Assembly: GCA_032622095.1 (NCBI GenBank)
Contig: CP136064.1
Location: forward strand, 137,717,954 to 137,781,953
Direction: 5' to 3'
Length of the DNA stretch: 64,000 bases
From: Siphonodentalium dalli
Lineage: Eukaryota; Mollusca; Scaphopoda; Gadilida; Siphonodentaliidae
A model generated the notes under the pieces. That model was not told the origin of the DNA, searched no databases, and saw nothing but the letters and a program-made list of their open reading frames with translations. Positions 55,476 to 64,000 of this stretch are shown here, in pieces. The first letter of the stretch is position 1. The number at the start of each line of letters is the position of its first letter. The position numbers and the translations under genes are program-made.

Positions 55476-55805
55476 GGTTAATACTCGAGGACACGGTCAC
55501 ACCAATATACTATAAGTTTTGGGATGTCATGACAACCAATTTGAAAAAGAAAAAATATTTCCATTAAGACATTGACCTTTAAATACATATTGGTTTTCAA
55601 ATGATGTAAATCCTCCTGTTTATATACAAGAGACAGGTAAAACACAATGTCCTTTATTATTAGCTCTCAAATAAAAAATTATTATGCATCAAAATTGGAC
55701 AGAGTTTAGGGTTACTCGAGGATGCGGTCACACCGATATACTATATTTTAGCATGTCATGACAACCAATTTGAAAAAGAAAAAATATTTGCATCAAGACA
55801 TTGAA
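55476..55805. repeat. Direct duplication, 231-bp spacing
   Basis: ACTCGAGGACACGGTCACAC (55482) and ACTCGAGGATGCGGTCACAC (55713), both followed by ATGTCATGACAACCAATTTG and AAAAAGAAAAAATATTT, CAT.AAGACATTGA. Confidence 0.85.
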
Positions 55806-56075
55806 TAAATGAAACTATTAAAAAGAAAGATCGAACTTTGTAATGGGTGGCCATTTACCACTGAAAAAGTTAAAGTATTAACAAGAAAAAAAATTGATAA
55901 TTGAAAGTAATAAATTTTGGATTAAATTTTCATCTTTTGACTTAGAAATTGCTGAATATTTTGTCAGCTTTCAATTTAAATTTATATAACAAGTTTGTAA
56001 TGCATCTCTAATCTCTAATAAGTCTTAGTGTGTGCAGCTTGAGACTGAAATAGCGACTGGATGGTCACCAAGACT
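55806..56075. other. Unassigned AT-rich sequence
   Basis: No gene or repeat recognised. Confidence 0.4.
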
Positions 56076-56079
56076 GATA

Positions 56080-56870
56080 CACAATATTTTTAGTACTAAT
56101 TACCATCAAATTCAGACATGTTCTTCTCAAATGATACAAGAAATCAAATCGTGCTGTCTGTCTGTCTGTCTTTCTGTCTGTCTGTGTGCGTTCTATATAT
56201 AACTTCACGCGGTACAATCGAGATGGCACCAAGACGTTCTAAGAGGGGTAGCTGTTTACAAGGAAGATAACGGTGCGGGTAAATATTTTCTAAGATGACG
56301 CTGTTGGTGTCAGTGGAACAAAAGGGGGAGGTCGGCAAAATTAAAAATATATCGTGAAATAGTTTTGTCGCCGATTTCCACCAAACGAATACATAATCAC
56401 CTTCGCAATATGGAGTTGTTCGAGTCAACGTTGCATCAACAATTGATTTAATAAACTATTTTTAGCCCAGATTTCCACCAAATTGATATATTATTCTTCT
56501 CTATGATACGAGTAATATCATCGTGTGATTTAAAGACGTCAAATTGCTGTCGGTTGGGCGAGAGATATGGGTCATAACTATTCTCAGAATTTGTTCAGTT
56601 GCTGATTACCACCAAACATATATATAATCATCGCCAGTATATCATGCACCCATGAGTCTAATGGGAGTGGTTTAAATATGTCCAAAGAGGCAAACGCTGG
56701 TACAAATTTATTTGGCACCAATTTTCACCGAATTCATACACGTTTTTCTCTAATGATATAACATGAATTAAATCACATTTGGTATCGTTTGCGTCGCGGA
56801 TGGCGAGCGGATATGCACTATCATTGATAAGATTGCTTTTCGCCTTTGTCCACATATAAGTTATATACGA
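56080..56870. repeat. Diverged tandem repeat with CTGTCTGT microsatellite
   Basis: (CTGT)n at 56156-56186 is followed by about four units of 120-140 bp sharing 'TTTCCACCAAA..(G/C)ATA.ATAATC', 'TTCTCTAATGATA' and 'AATTTATTT/TAGTTTTG'. The unit before the microsatellite (56095-56150) is the same. The 94- and 65-aa minus-strand frames are repeat shadows. Confidence 0.6.
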
Positions 56871-59110
56871 GTCACCCAGGCCATCTCCATATCATTTTAA
56901 GTAGTTTTGGACGTTCACATTTCACAATCCCGACATAAGGTGACCCACTTAAGTCACTTGAACAATTATATCTTCTTAACTGTCATATGTATATGGGAAT
57001 AGCAATCAGGGCATTCACAAAATGAGCTAGCAAAAAGAGATACATAGAAGAAGCATTAAACGTATATTTATTATTCTATTGAAGAGATACACATATTCGT
57101 GCAAACTGATAGATCCCGAACCGTCAGAGGATTGCATATATATTATAACAAAATTGAGTATGTTCCATTCAATACAGTTTCCACAAAAAGTTACAATTTG
57201 TCAAGAGATATGGAAGGCCTGTTCAAAAATAGTGGTCACAGTGTGCAGTCAAATATAGTTTCTTCTGATATACAAGAAAATGCAGTTAGTAGCATAAGAC
57301 TTTTCAGGATCCTCCCAATACTGCAAATCTGACAAGGGTTTTATAACAGACTCCTCGACTGATATAAGCAACTCAAAATTTCGCTCTGTGTCTGGCACAT
57401 GTAGCTAATATTTATGCGCATCAACATTTCGTTTAAACTGAGAATATTTAGCCAATATATAGCAACATGAACAGAGGAGCACCTGGAAATTTCTTTAAAA
57501 CATATGTATCTTCATGGAGATAGCCAGGTGTCCTCGAGAACTTAGTGCAACCCACTAAATTGATTGATACATCTCAATATTTAAAACCCAATTATCATCT
57601 TTTATCGAACTAATGTGTTTATGGTGTTCATGTATCATATTATAACGTCTAATGTATATGCAGTTGTAAATAAATACATACTTCATTATTGTTGGAACGG
57701 ATTAATCGCGACAAACAGAATGACAATTGACAAGGTGAGCCACTACTTATATCCCAATCATGTTTTATGATGCTATTTGAATATACAATTTATGAGAAAA
57801 CATATAACACTTTTAAGCAAGAGCATTCTCTATCCCCAACAAATATCCACAGCATACAGATGGTTTCTCATCGCATTAACCTGGGCAACGCCGGGTATCC
57901 CTGTTAGTAATTAATATATATAGTAGACACGGGTGGACATATAATAGTAAATCAAGAGTACAGCCAGTATACTGTAAACAGAAGACCAAATTGGAGTTAT
58001 CTTCCCTACACCAACACAATGACGTTACGCTTTACGGTCACATGTCACTAAAGTGCACATCCGTGTATATGGATTTGGCACTAAATTGACCATCCGCGTT
58101 CAAACTCAAAGGATTAAACATTATTTTAGGCCTAGTCCTAACTCGTAATGTGAGGTCAGGGTCGGTGGCCATGCAGGCATACATAAAAGCTAATTCGTAC
58201 ACTGGTTCATATGCACATTTTACTTTTTGGTATTACTATAGGCTCTAGACCTACTAGTTCATGCTGGTTGATGTCTGAAGAAAAGATAAATTTAATTTCG
58301 TGTAATTTTTTAATCTATTATAGGCCCTAACGCTGGCCCTAGTTATATTTTGTTGTCATTCCAGGGGAGATGAACATATTTTTCATCTACTCAAAGAGAT
58401 GAATAGGCTGGGTTATAAATTTACCAATATAATCACATCATATTCTACCTTTGTTGATTTCTTAGAGTTCAAAATTAGTTGAGATTATCGCTGATTACTG
58501 CTGATTATCGCATTATTATGTTTGTAAACAGGAAGTAACATTTAATTTGGTCTTTCAAAGAATGGACCAGTATAGAGCGGTTGGTCGTTTTTACAGAGGG
58601 GACCAACATAAAGCTTTGGGGTTTTGGGGTGGGTGTCTAAAATTTATGAAAAAAAAATGCAAGAAAAGGTGGGAGGATTGAATAATTGGGCATGAACCGA
58701 CTATAATGATAAACGAATATTAAGTAGCGCAGATTCAAATTATTCAAATTTCCCAAACTCAAAGATCTTTGACAACAAATTGACTGTCCTAAATTCCCAA
58801 CTGTATATGTTCATATTCCCGGGATAGAATTTGTAATTGTTATTTAATGAGGTTTCCATCACAAAATTCCGACATAGCTGCATAGCAGCTTCCAATTGGA
58901 AAATTTACCTACTAATGTCAAATTCCAACCAATAGATGTTCCCCAACCCTACCCAAGATTTCAAAGTGGGTAGGTAAGTAATTTTTTTTATTTCATGTGT
59001 ACAAAATATCTTTGAATAGGTTTATAGACATTATATGAGGTTCCATACACCTATTCAAAATTTGAGCTATGTGTCTAAATATAAAAAATATTAGTGCCCC
59101 TTTAAGTCAT
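56871..59110. other. Unassigned sequence with a Helitron-like relic
   Basis: 57880-57907 (CTGGGCAACGCCGGGTATCC then CTGTTAG, followed by T) resembles a decayed Helitron 3' hairpin and terminus. No matching 5' end was established. The 77-aa frame at 57099-57332 and other small frames have no recognisable content. Confidence 0.4.
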
Positions 59111-59540
59111 TTAAAGATGCATAATGCGATTAAGCACCCCTCAATTACTATTTATATGGTTTCTGGGGTAAAAAAATTATTTGATTTGAGTCGAGGAGCC
59201 CACAAATCAAAGCTCAGAGTTATTAGAAATAATTTGTTTTAATCTATTATTTTATACCATCGAGACTTATTAGTGGCCCAGTAAAAAGTTGATGAGCCGA
59301 CGGTCTCGGACCAAATTGCAAAAGAGGCTTTGTGCTGATAATAAGGCCAAAGTTCATGGAACAACATGTTGATAAATAACACATTTCGGGCAATTTTATA
59401 CTATAGTTGACAGTGGTTAGCATTATTTTGGGCAATTAATCGATTCTGATTACTGAAGCGGCATTTCTAATAATGTTGTTGTTGTTGGAATCTGATTATA
59501 TGGGGACCATCGAATCGGATTGAATACCTTTAAATTAATT
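59111..59540. mobile_element. MITE flanked by TTAA, AGGTA-TCAATCCGATC family (copy 2)
   Basis: The right end GAATCGGATTGAATACCT then TTAA is clear; the left end (TTTAAAGATGCATAATGCGA) is degraded. The interior matches 2479-2944: CACAAATCAAAGCTCAGAGT, GACAGTGGTTAGCATTA, (GTT)n and GGAATCTGATTATATGGGGAC. Confidence 0.75.
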
Positions 59541-60415
59541 ATTAGTCACCTGAGGTAAAGACCACCTATTGCATGACACTCTCCTGATAAAGTTACCTCT
59601 ATCGTTTAAGCTCATAATAAATGCTCTTTATTGCTCTGCTAAGTATTAGAGCCTAAGTCATCTCAGGTTAATGGCGCCTATCCCACGACCGCCCCGTGTC
59701 AAATTACTGTGTACCAATTTTCCCACATCTGACCTGATAATAAACGCTCTCCATTTATCATATGTTAATATAATTTATTAGTCCCCCTTTAAGTCATTTG
59801 AAATGAAAGACGCCTATACCATGGTCAGATGACCCCTAGCTGTGTACAAAATGTCGGGGACCCGGGAGCATTATTAGATGCTCTTATCAGATGTCTTAAC
59901 AGGGCATTAATAATGATTTATTATATATATAATTTGGTTAGCGGCAACCAAACCGTGTGACCACGAAGCTGATTTTTTTGGCATATGTGTAATTTTATCC
60001 TGTGAATCTTATTAGATAGGTCCGGTTGACATGGGATGTCTTAAAGGGCTATATACCCAAAACTATATACCCAAAATGGTTGCAATCTGGTCGGTGAAAA
60101 TTGAAACACGGGGATAATTTGACCCGTAGTGTTGTAATATAGATGTTGTTCACCTCAGACGACTTAATGGGGTAATATGAGAAATAAAGAGCGTTTCTTA
60201 TCAGCTTGGAAGATATGTAGGAACATTGGTCCATATGGGTCACCTGTCTTGGGCATTGTCATGGGATAGGCGACTTTGACCTAAGATGACTTAAAGGGGA
60301 ACTAATAGATGATATGATAAATAAAGAGCGTTTATAATTACCCCAGACACTATGTGTGGAAATTGGTGCACACAAGTAAAATGACAATACTGATTGTTTT
60401 TTATGTACAGTAATG
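59541..60415. repeat. Inverted array of a ~137-bp AATAAAGAGCGTTT unit
   Basis: Plus-strand units: 'ATGGGATAGGCGACTTTGAC', 'GATGACTTAAAGGGGAACTA', AATAAAGAGCGTTT (60183-60196 and 60320-60333, 137 bp apart), then 'TGTGTGGAAATTGGTGCACA'. Minus-strand units of the same text fill 59548-59830 (TAATAAACGCTCTCC, TTAGTCCCCCTTTAAGTCAT, AGACGCCTATACCATG). The centre of symmetry is near 59840-60010. A further plus-strand fragment lies at 60640-60740, beyond the inserted MITE. Confidence 0.75.
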
Positions 60416-60620
60416 CCATAAATAATCGACTCCTTAACCACAGCAGAATTATGGATAATTTTTCAGTATTTATTCGGAAATATGGCTTGTTGCCATTCAT
60501 CGGAAAGCTCTCACAGAGCTTTTCGATGAATGGCAACATGCCATATTTCCGACTAAATCCCGAAAAATTACCTATAATTCTGCTGTGGTTAAGGAGTCGA
60601 TTATTTAGGGCATTACTGTA
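60416..60620. mobile_element. Palindromic MITE, TACAGTAATG family (single copy)
   Basis: TACAGTAATGCCATAAATAA at the left, its inverse TTATTTAGGGCATTACTGTA at the right; arms share CCTTAACCACAGCAGAATTA with the array at 7576-8058. The near-perfect stem includes GCCATTCATCGGAAAGCTCT and a loop at about 60512-60520. Inserted in the AATAAAGAGCGTTT array. Confidence 0.9.
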
Positions 60621-62127
60621 ACTTTATCTGGAAAGTCATGCAATAGGTGCTGTTTAACCCAGATGACTTATACTACCCCATATGACTTATACTTATTAAA
60701 ATGACTTGAAGGGCCACTAATAAATTACGCATTCATGATTCTTCATCCGAGGAATGCAGGGTACGTACCCCTGATAGAGTATTTATTTAAATTTATATAA
60801 TGATATGATACATGTATATAGTAAATGTAGGGTCAGGCATAACAAAGACAGTGTTTGTTATGACCAAAACTTCTCTATAACAACGCCATTGTCTGACTAG
60901 AATTTTCTCCCAACTGCCTCAGTGCCTGGCCTTCATGATCACGGATAATGCAGTTCATGTATTAAAGACTGGTGATACTGATCGCATGTGGACTCCCCCC
61001 CCCACAAACTCAATGTATGATGCAGGGACGTGGCTATGAGGTCTCAGATGGGCATGTACACCTTTAAATTTCCAAATGCAACCCCAGATCCAGATCACCA
61101 CCCCCCACAGATAAGTAAACCCATCCCTTGGATTTGAATTTTCCAACTGGTACATCTCAATATCTAAATTTAAGAATGGTCTATCTCTTTGTAAACATGT
61201 GCCACAGCCTATATAGTTTACCGGGGTATAAAATATTAGATATGAATCGAAGACCCCTGTTCGGAAATGCTTCTATCGATTAATATTGATAATATTTCGA
61301 ATATTTTCTGGTCTAAAGATGTGTGGTTGTTTAGCTAACGAACAATATTGGTTACTGTTAACAGAGACCAGATATTTTATTGTGTAATTTTGTCACAAAT
61401 AAACGTTAATTAGACTCATTATCGCTTAAATTTTAACTAAGTAATACAACAACACAAACAATCAATCTGGGACATTTGACTTTCGGAGAATAACTACAGC
61501 AGCACTACAATGATATTTATCGCTATATGGTATCGCCTGAATGGTTTGTTCTTTAAATATATCAATAAAGTGTCCCACTTTATCATCTCATTTCATAATA
61601 AAATATTCGAAATAAAATCACTATTAATTGATAGAAGCGTTTCCGAGCAGGAATTTCCAACGCATACCCATTATTTCATACCCAGGAAACTATCTAAAAA
61701 AAATTATTTAAAGAGATAATCAATTTTTAAGCTTTCCAACTGTTGGAAATTTCGTTTTCTGACACTGGAAAGGCCCTGCAGGCATCAGGAAAATATCTGT
61801 CAACCAATGCATGCTTTCAACTGAAATTCACCACCATTCCAGGGGACGACTAGTTTATTTCAATACAATAATAACGTTCATTGATTAGGAAAACCGCTTA
61901 TCTTATCTTTATTCTTGGTCCGATATATCCCGTTATTGTACTCATAATGCCAATGCTTTTTAATAATTATTTGGTACGATAAAGCAATAGTACGTTTATA
62001 ATTGATCGATGACGTCATACATTGTAAGTGGAAAATGTGTTGAAACGTCCTTTCGTACCCGGCATAATATAACAACCCAAACTTCGTAACCTCCTTCTAA
62101 CGCGTTAGACAACTTCGCCTTCCGTCC
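60621..62127. other. Unassigned sequence
   Basis: 'GATGCAGGGACGTGGCTATGA' and 'ATGTACACCTTTAAATTTC' (61021-61075) are the inverse of text near 26115-26190, a dispersed repeat. ATGACGTCAT (CRE-like) lies at 62010-62019. The remaining frames have no recognisable content. Confidence 0.4.
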
Positions 62128-62860
62128 AAAATTATTGTTGGCGACGGCCGCCATTTTGTATTGATTAATAACACCTCGAAATGTGTAATTGGGCAAAATG
62201 CTCCAGGGCAAAACTAAAAAAACTTTGTTCTGGCAAATGTTAGCTATACTTCATCATATGTAGGAACAACATGTTCCTAAAGCCAACTATATTTAAAAAA
62301 TTGAATTTAAATTAAACCAAAGCTCTGGTTAACAAAAAAGTGAAATTGAACAAGTTTTGTTTTCATATTTTATAAAATTATTAAAAATATTTGCCCCGAA
62401 AGAGGAATATAGGGGCCTTACTGGCCGTTTAGATATTATCTTCTATTTTCTAACGGTATTTTCGCCTAAAAGATTGATGAATTATTCTCAAAGTTCAAGG
62501 CCGACAAAGTGAAACTATAAGTTCAGATTGAATGATCGCAGAGTCCTTTTAAGATAACTTTTTGGAAAACCAGTAAAGGCGTCATGACATCAAGACGTGC
62601 ATCATGACGTCACAACCTACATCGGCGCGCAAAACTCCAGACACTGAGGACTGCGTCGATGGCCAGACAGCTGAGACACGTATTATACGGTCAGAATAAA
62701 CGACACATCTGCCAAACATTTACGTTATATGTGATTATTTACATATATATGATTGTCTTGTGTCCCGTTACGGTTTATCATCAAATCCTTCTAAAGATAA
62801 AAATTAATCCAATAATCCCATGAAGCGGGCGCAAATTACGTTTACGTATGATCATATTAG
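62128..62860 (+). repeat. 0.74-kb direct duplication, copy 1
   Basis: From AAAATTATTGTTGGCGACGG to GGGCGCAAATTACGTTTACG and beyond. Landmarks: TGGGCAAAATGCTCCAGGGC, GAGGAATATAGGGGCCTTAC, CATGACGTCACAACCTACAT, ATGGCCAGACAGCTGAGAC. No open reading frame of note. It contains a CRE-like TGACGTCA at about 62603. Confidence 0.88.
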
Positions 62861-63010
62861 CGCCCGCTCTCCCGCGGCGAAGCCGCGGAAGCGAATCGAC
62901 CTATGGTATACCTATGCGAATAATAGATATACTAATCGACTTTTTCAGCCAACTCTAAACATAGATTGAACTTACCTAAAATAGAATCATTTATTCATAA
63001 CTCAGGGGTA
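62861..63010. other. Spacer between the duplicated copies
   Basis: Contains the short palindrome CCCGCGGCGAAGCCGCGG (about 62871-62888) next to GCGCCCGC. This inverse of GCGGGCGC (62825-62832) makes a small hairpin at the end of copy 1. Confidence 0.6.
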
Positions 63011-63758
63011 AAAATTATTGTTGGCGGCTGCCGCCATTTTGTGTTGATTAATACCACCACGAAATGTGTAGCGTAATTGGGCAAAATGCTCCAGGGCAAA
63101 AATAAAAAAAACTTTGTTCCGGCAAATGTTAGCTATACTCCATCATATGTAGGAACATCATGAAGCCAATGATATTTAAAAAAAACTAATGTAGATTAAA
63201 CCGAAGCTCTGGTTAACAAAAAGTTAAATTGCATGAAAAAGTTTTGTTTACATATTTTATAAAATTATTTAAAATATTTGCCCCGAAAGAGGAATCTAGG
63301 GGCCTTACTGGCCGTTTAGATATTATCTTCTAATTTTTAATGGTATTTCCGCCTAAAAGATAGATGAATTATTCGCAAAGTTCTAGGCCGACAAACGGAA
63401 ACTATAAGTTCCGATTGAAAGATCGCTGAGCCATTTTAAGATTGCTTCTTGGGAAACCAGTAAGGCGTCATGACATAAAGACGTACACCATGACGTCACA
63501 ACCTACATCGGCGCGCAAAACTCCAGACAGGACTGCGTCGATGGCCAGACAGCTGAGACTCGCATTACACGGACAGGCAGAACGACACATCTGCCAACAT
63601 TTACGTTATATGTGATTATTTACATATACCGGTATATCATTTTCTTGTGTTCCGTTACGGTGTATCATCAAATCCTCCTAAAGATAAAAATTCATCCGAT
63701 AATCCCATGAACAGTAACAAACGGGCGCAAATTACGTTTACGTATGATAATATTAGTG
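63011..63758 (+). repeat. 0.74-kb direct duplication, copy 2
   Basis: Same order of landmarks as 62128-62860 at an 883-bp offset, with small indels (an extra 'AACAGTAACAAAC' before GGGCGCAAATTACG; loss of AACATGTTCCT). TGACGTCA is conserved at about 63492. Confidence 0.88.
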
Positions 63759-64000
63759 GATAATATCTGACTAATTCTGAGGCTTTCACAGAATCATATC
63801 TGAGTTTCCATAGCGGTTATATTTGAAGCAATCGGCGATGGAATGACGACTCTGCAGGGTAATAGTAATCTCAGTTTCAAAATCGAGATTCATAGTATGA
63901 ACAATTTAAACGGAACGAAGACTAATACTGGATGAATTCAAAATAAGAGTAAGTTATCGGGTCTTTTATAAGCTAAAGATGCCGCTAGATGTCCAACCCA
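63759..64000. other. Unassigned sequence to the window edge
   Basis: Nothing recognised. Confidence 0.4.

Noticed and set aside
1-64000. Host genes, tRNA or rRNA genes
   Set aside because: I looked for conserved exon-like frames, B-box-like GGTTCGAATCC and rRNA cores and saw none that I could support; short host exons could still be missed.

Overview
Eukaryotic, almost certainly metazoan, non-coding and repeat-dominated DNA. No open reading frame looks like a host gene and I recognise no rRNA, tRNA or CRISPR. Everything I can name as protein-coding comes from transposable elements: non-LTR retrotransposon (LINE) fragments, a Penelope-like element (PLE), and two tyrosine-recombinase (YR) genes of the Crypton/DUF3504 (ZMYM, KIAA1958-like) type. 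The base composition is AT-rich. EN+ Penelope elements with GIY-YIG nucleases, non-autonomous Helitrons, many palindromic MITEs, and tandem repeats carrying 'AAGATGGCGGCC'-type cores suggest a marine invertebrate, perhaps a mollusc or another lophotrochozoan. The taxonomic call is inference only.

Layout. 0-1.7 kb: 3' end of a decayed LINE. 1.7-9 kb: MITEs with TTAA-type and ACTCTCA-type ends, a 0.9-kb element whose inverted ends are arrays of 16-bp iterons (5.2-6.1 kb), a threefold tandem array of one 133-bp palindromic MITE (7.6-8.1 kb), and a cluster of TTGCGCTTAAGCGCAA-like palindromes (8.4-9.0 kb). 9-16.3 kb: hairpins, direct duplications, 'AAGATGGC' repeat arrays, and Helitron copies joined head to tail (14.0-15.0 kb). 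16.6-21.1 kb: a GACGACAAA-type satellite split by a 3.46-kb CACTG-ended transposon that carries a LINE fragment and a MITE. 21-31 kb: MITEs and degenerate repeats.

31-36 kb is the most coding-like part. A nearly intact, intron-containing YR gene lies on the minus strand, flanked by 42-bp direct repeats that resemble attachment sites. It is head to head with a more decayed, KIAA1958-like YR pseudogene on the plus strand. The 0.93-kb interval between them carries three CCAAT boxes. A LINE 3' end follows.

36.8-44.5 kb: long palindromes and local tandem duplications. 44.5-49.2 kb: a PLE (reverse transcriptase, then GIY-YIG endonuclease) cut in its reading frame by a 3-kb APE-type LINE. The LINE is bordered by a TTCA duplication, so the order of insertion is clear. 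49.2-53 kb: a Helitron with 122-bp tandem repeats and further 'AAGATGGC' arrays in the opposite orientation to those at 13-16 kb. 53-64 kb: MITEs and tandem duplications, an inverted array of a ~137-bp unit carrying AATAAAGAGCGTTT (59.5-60.7 kb), and a 0.74-kb direct duplication with CRE-like TGACGTCA sites (62.1-63.8 kb).

The genes do not form a pathway; each belongs to a separate mobile element. The most informative signals are the YR gene pair with possible att-like repeats, the iteron-ended element, the recurring AATAAAGAGCGTTT motif found in unrelated repeats, and the exact nested insertion. All positions come from reading by eye, without alignment software, so boundaries may be off by a few bases.
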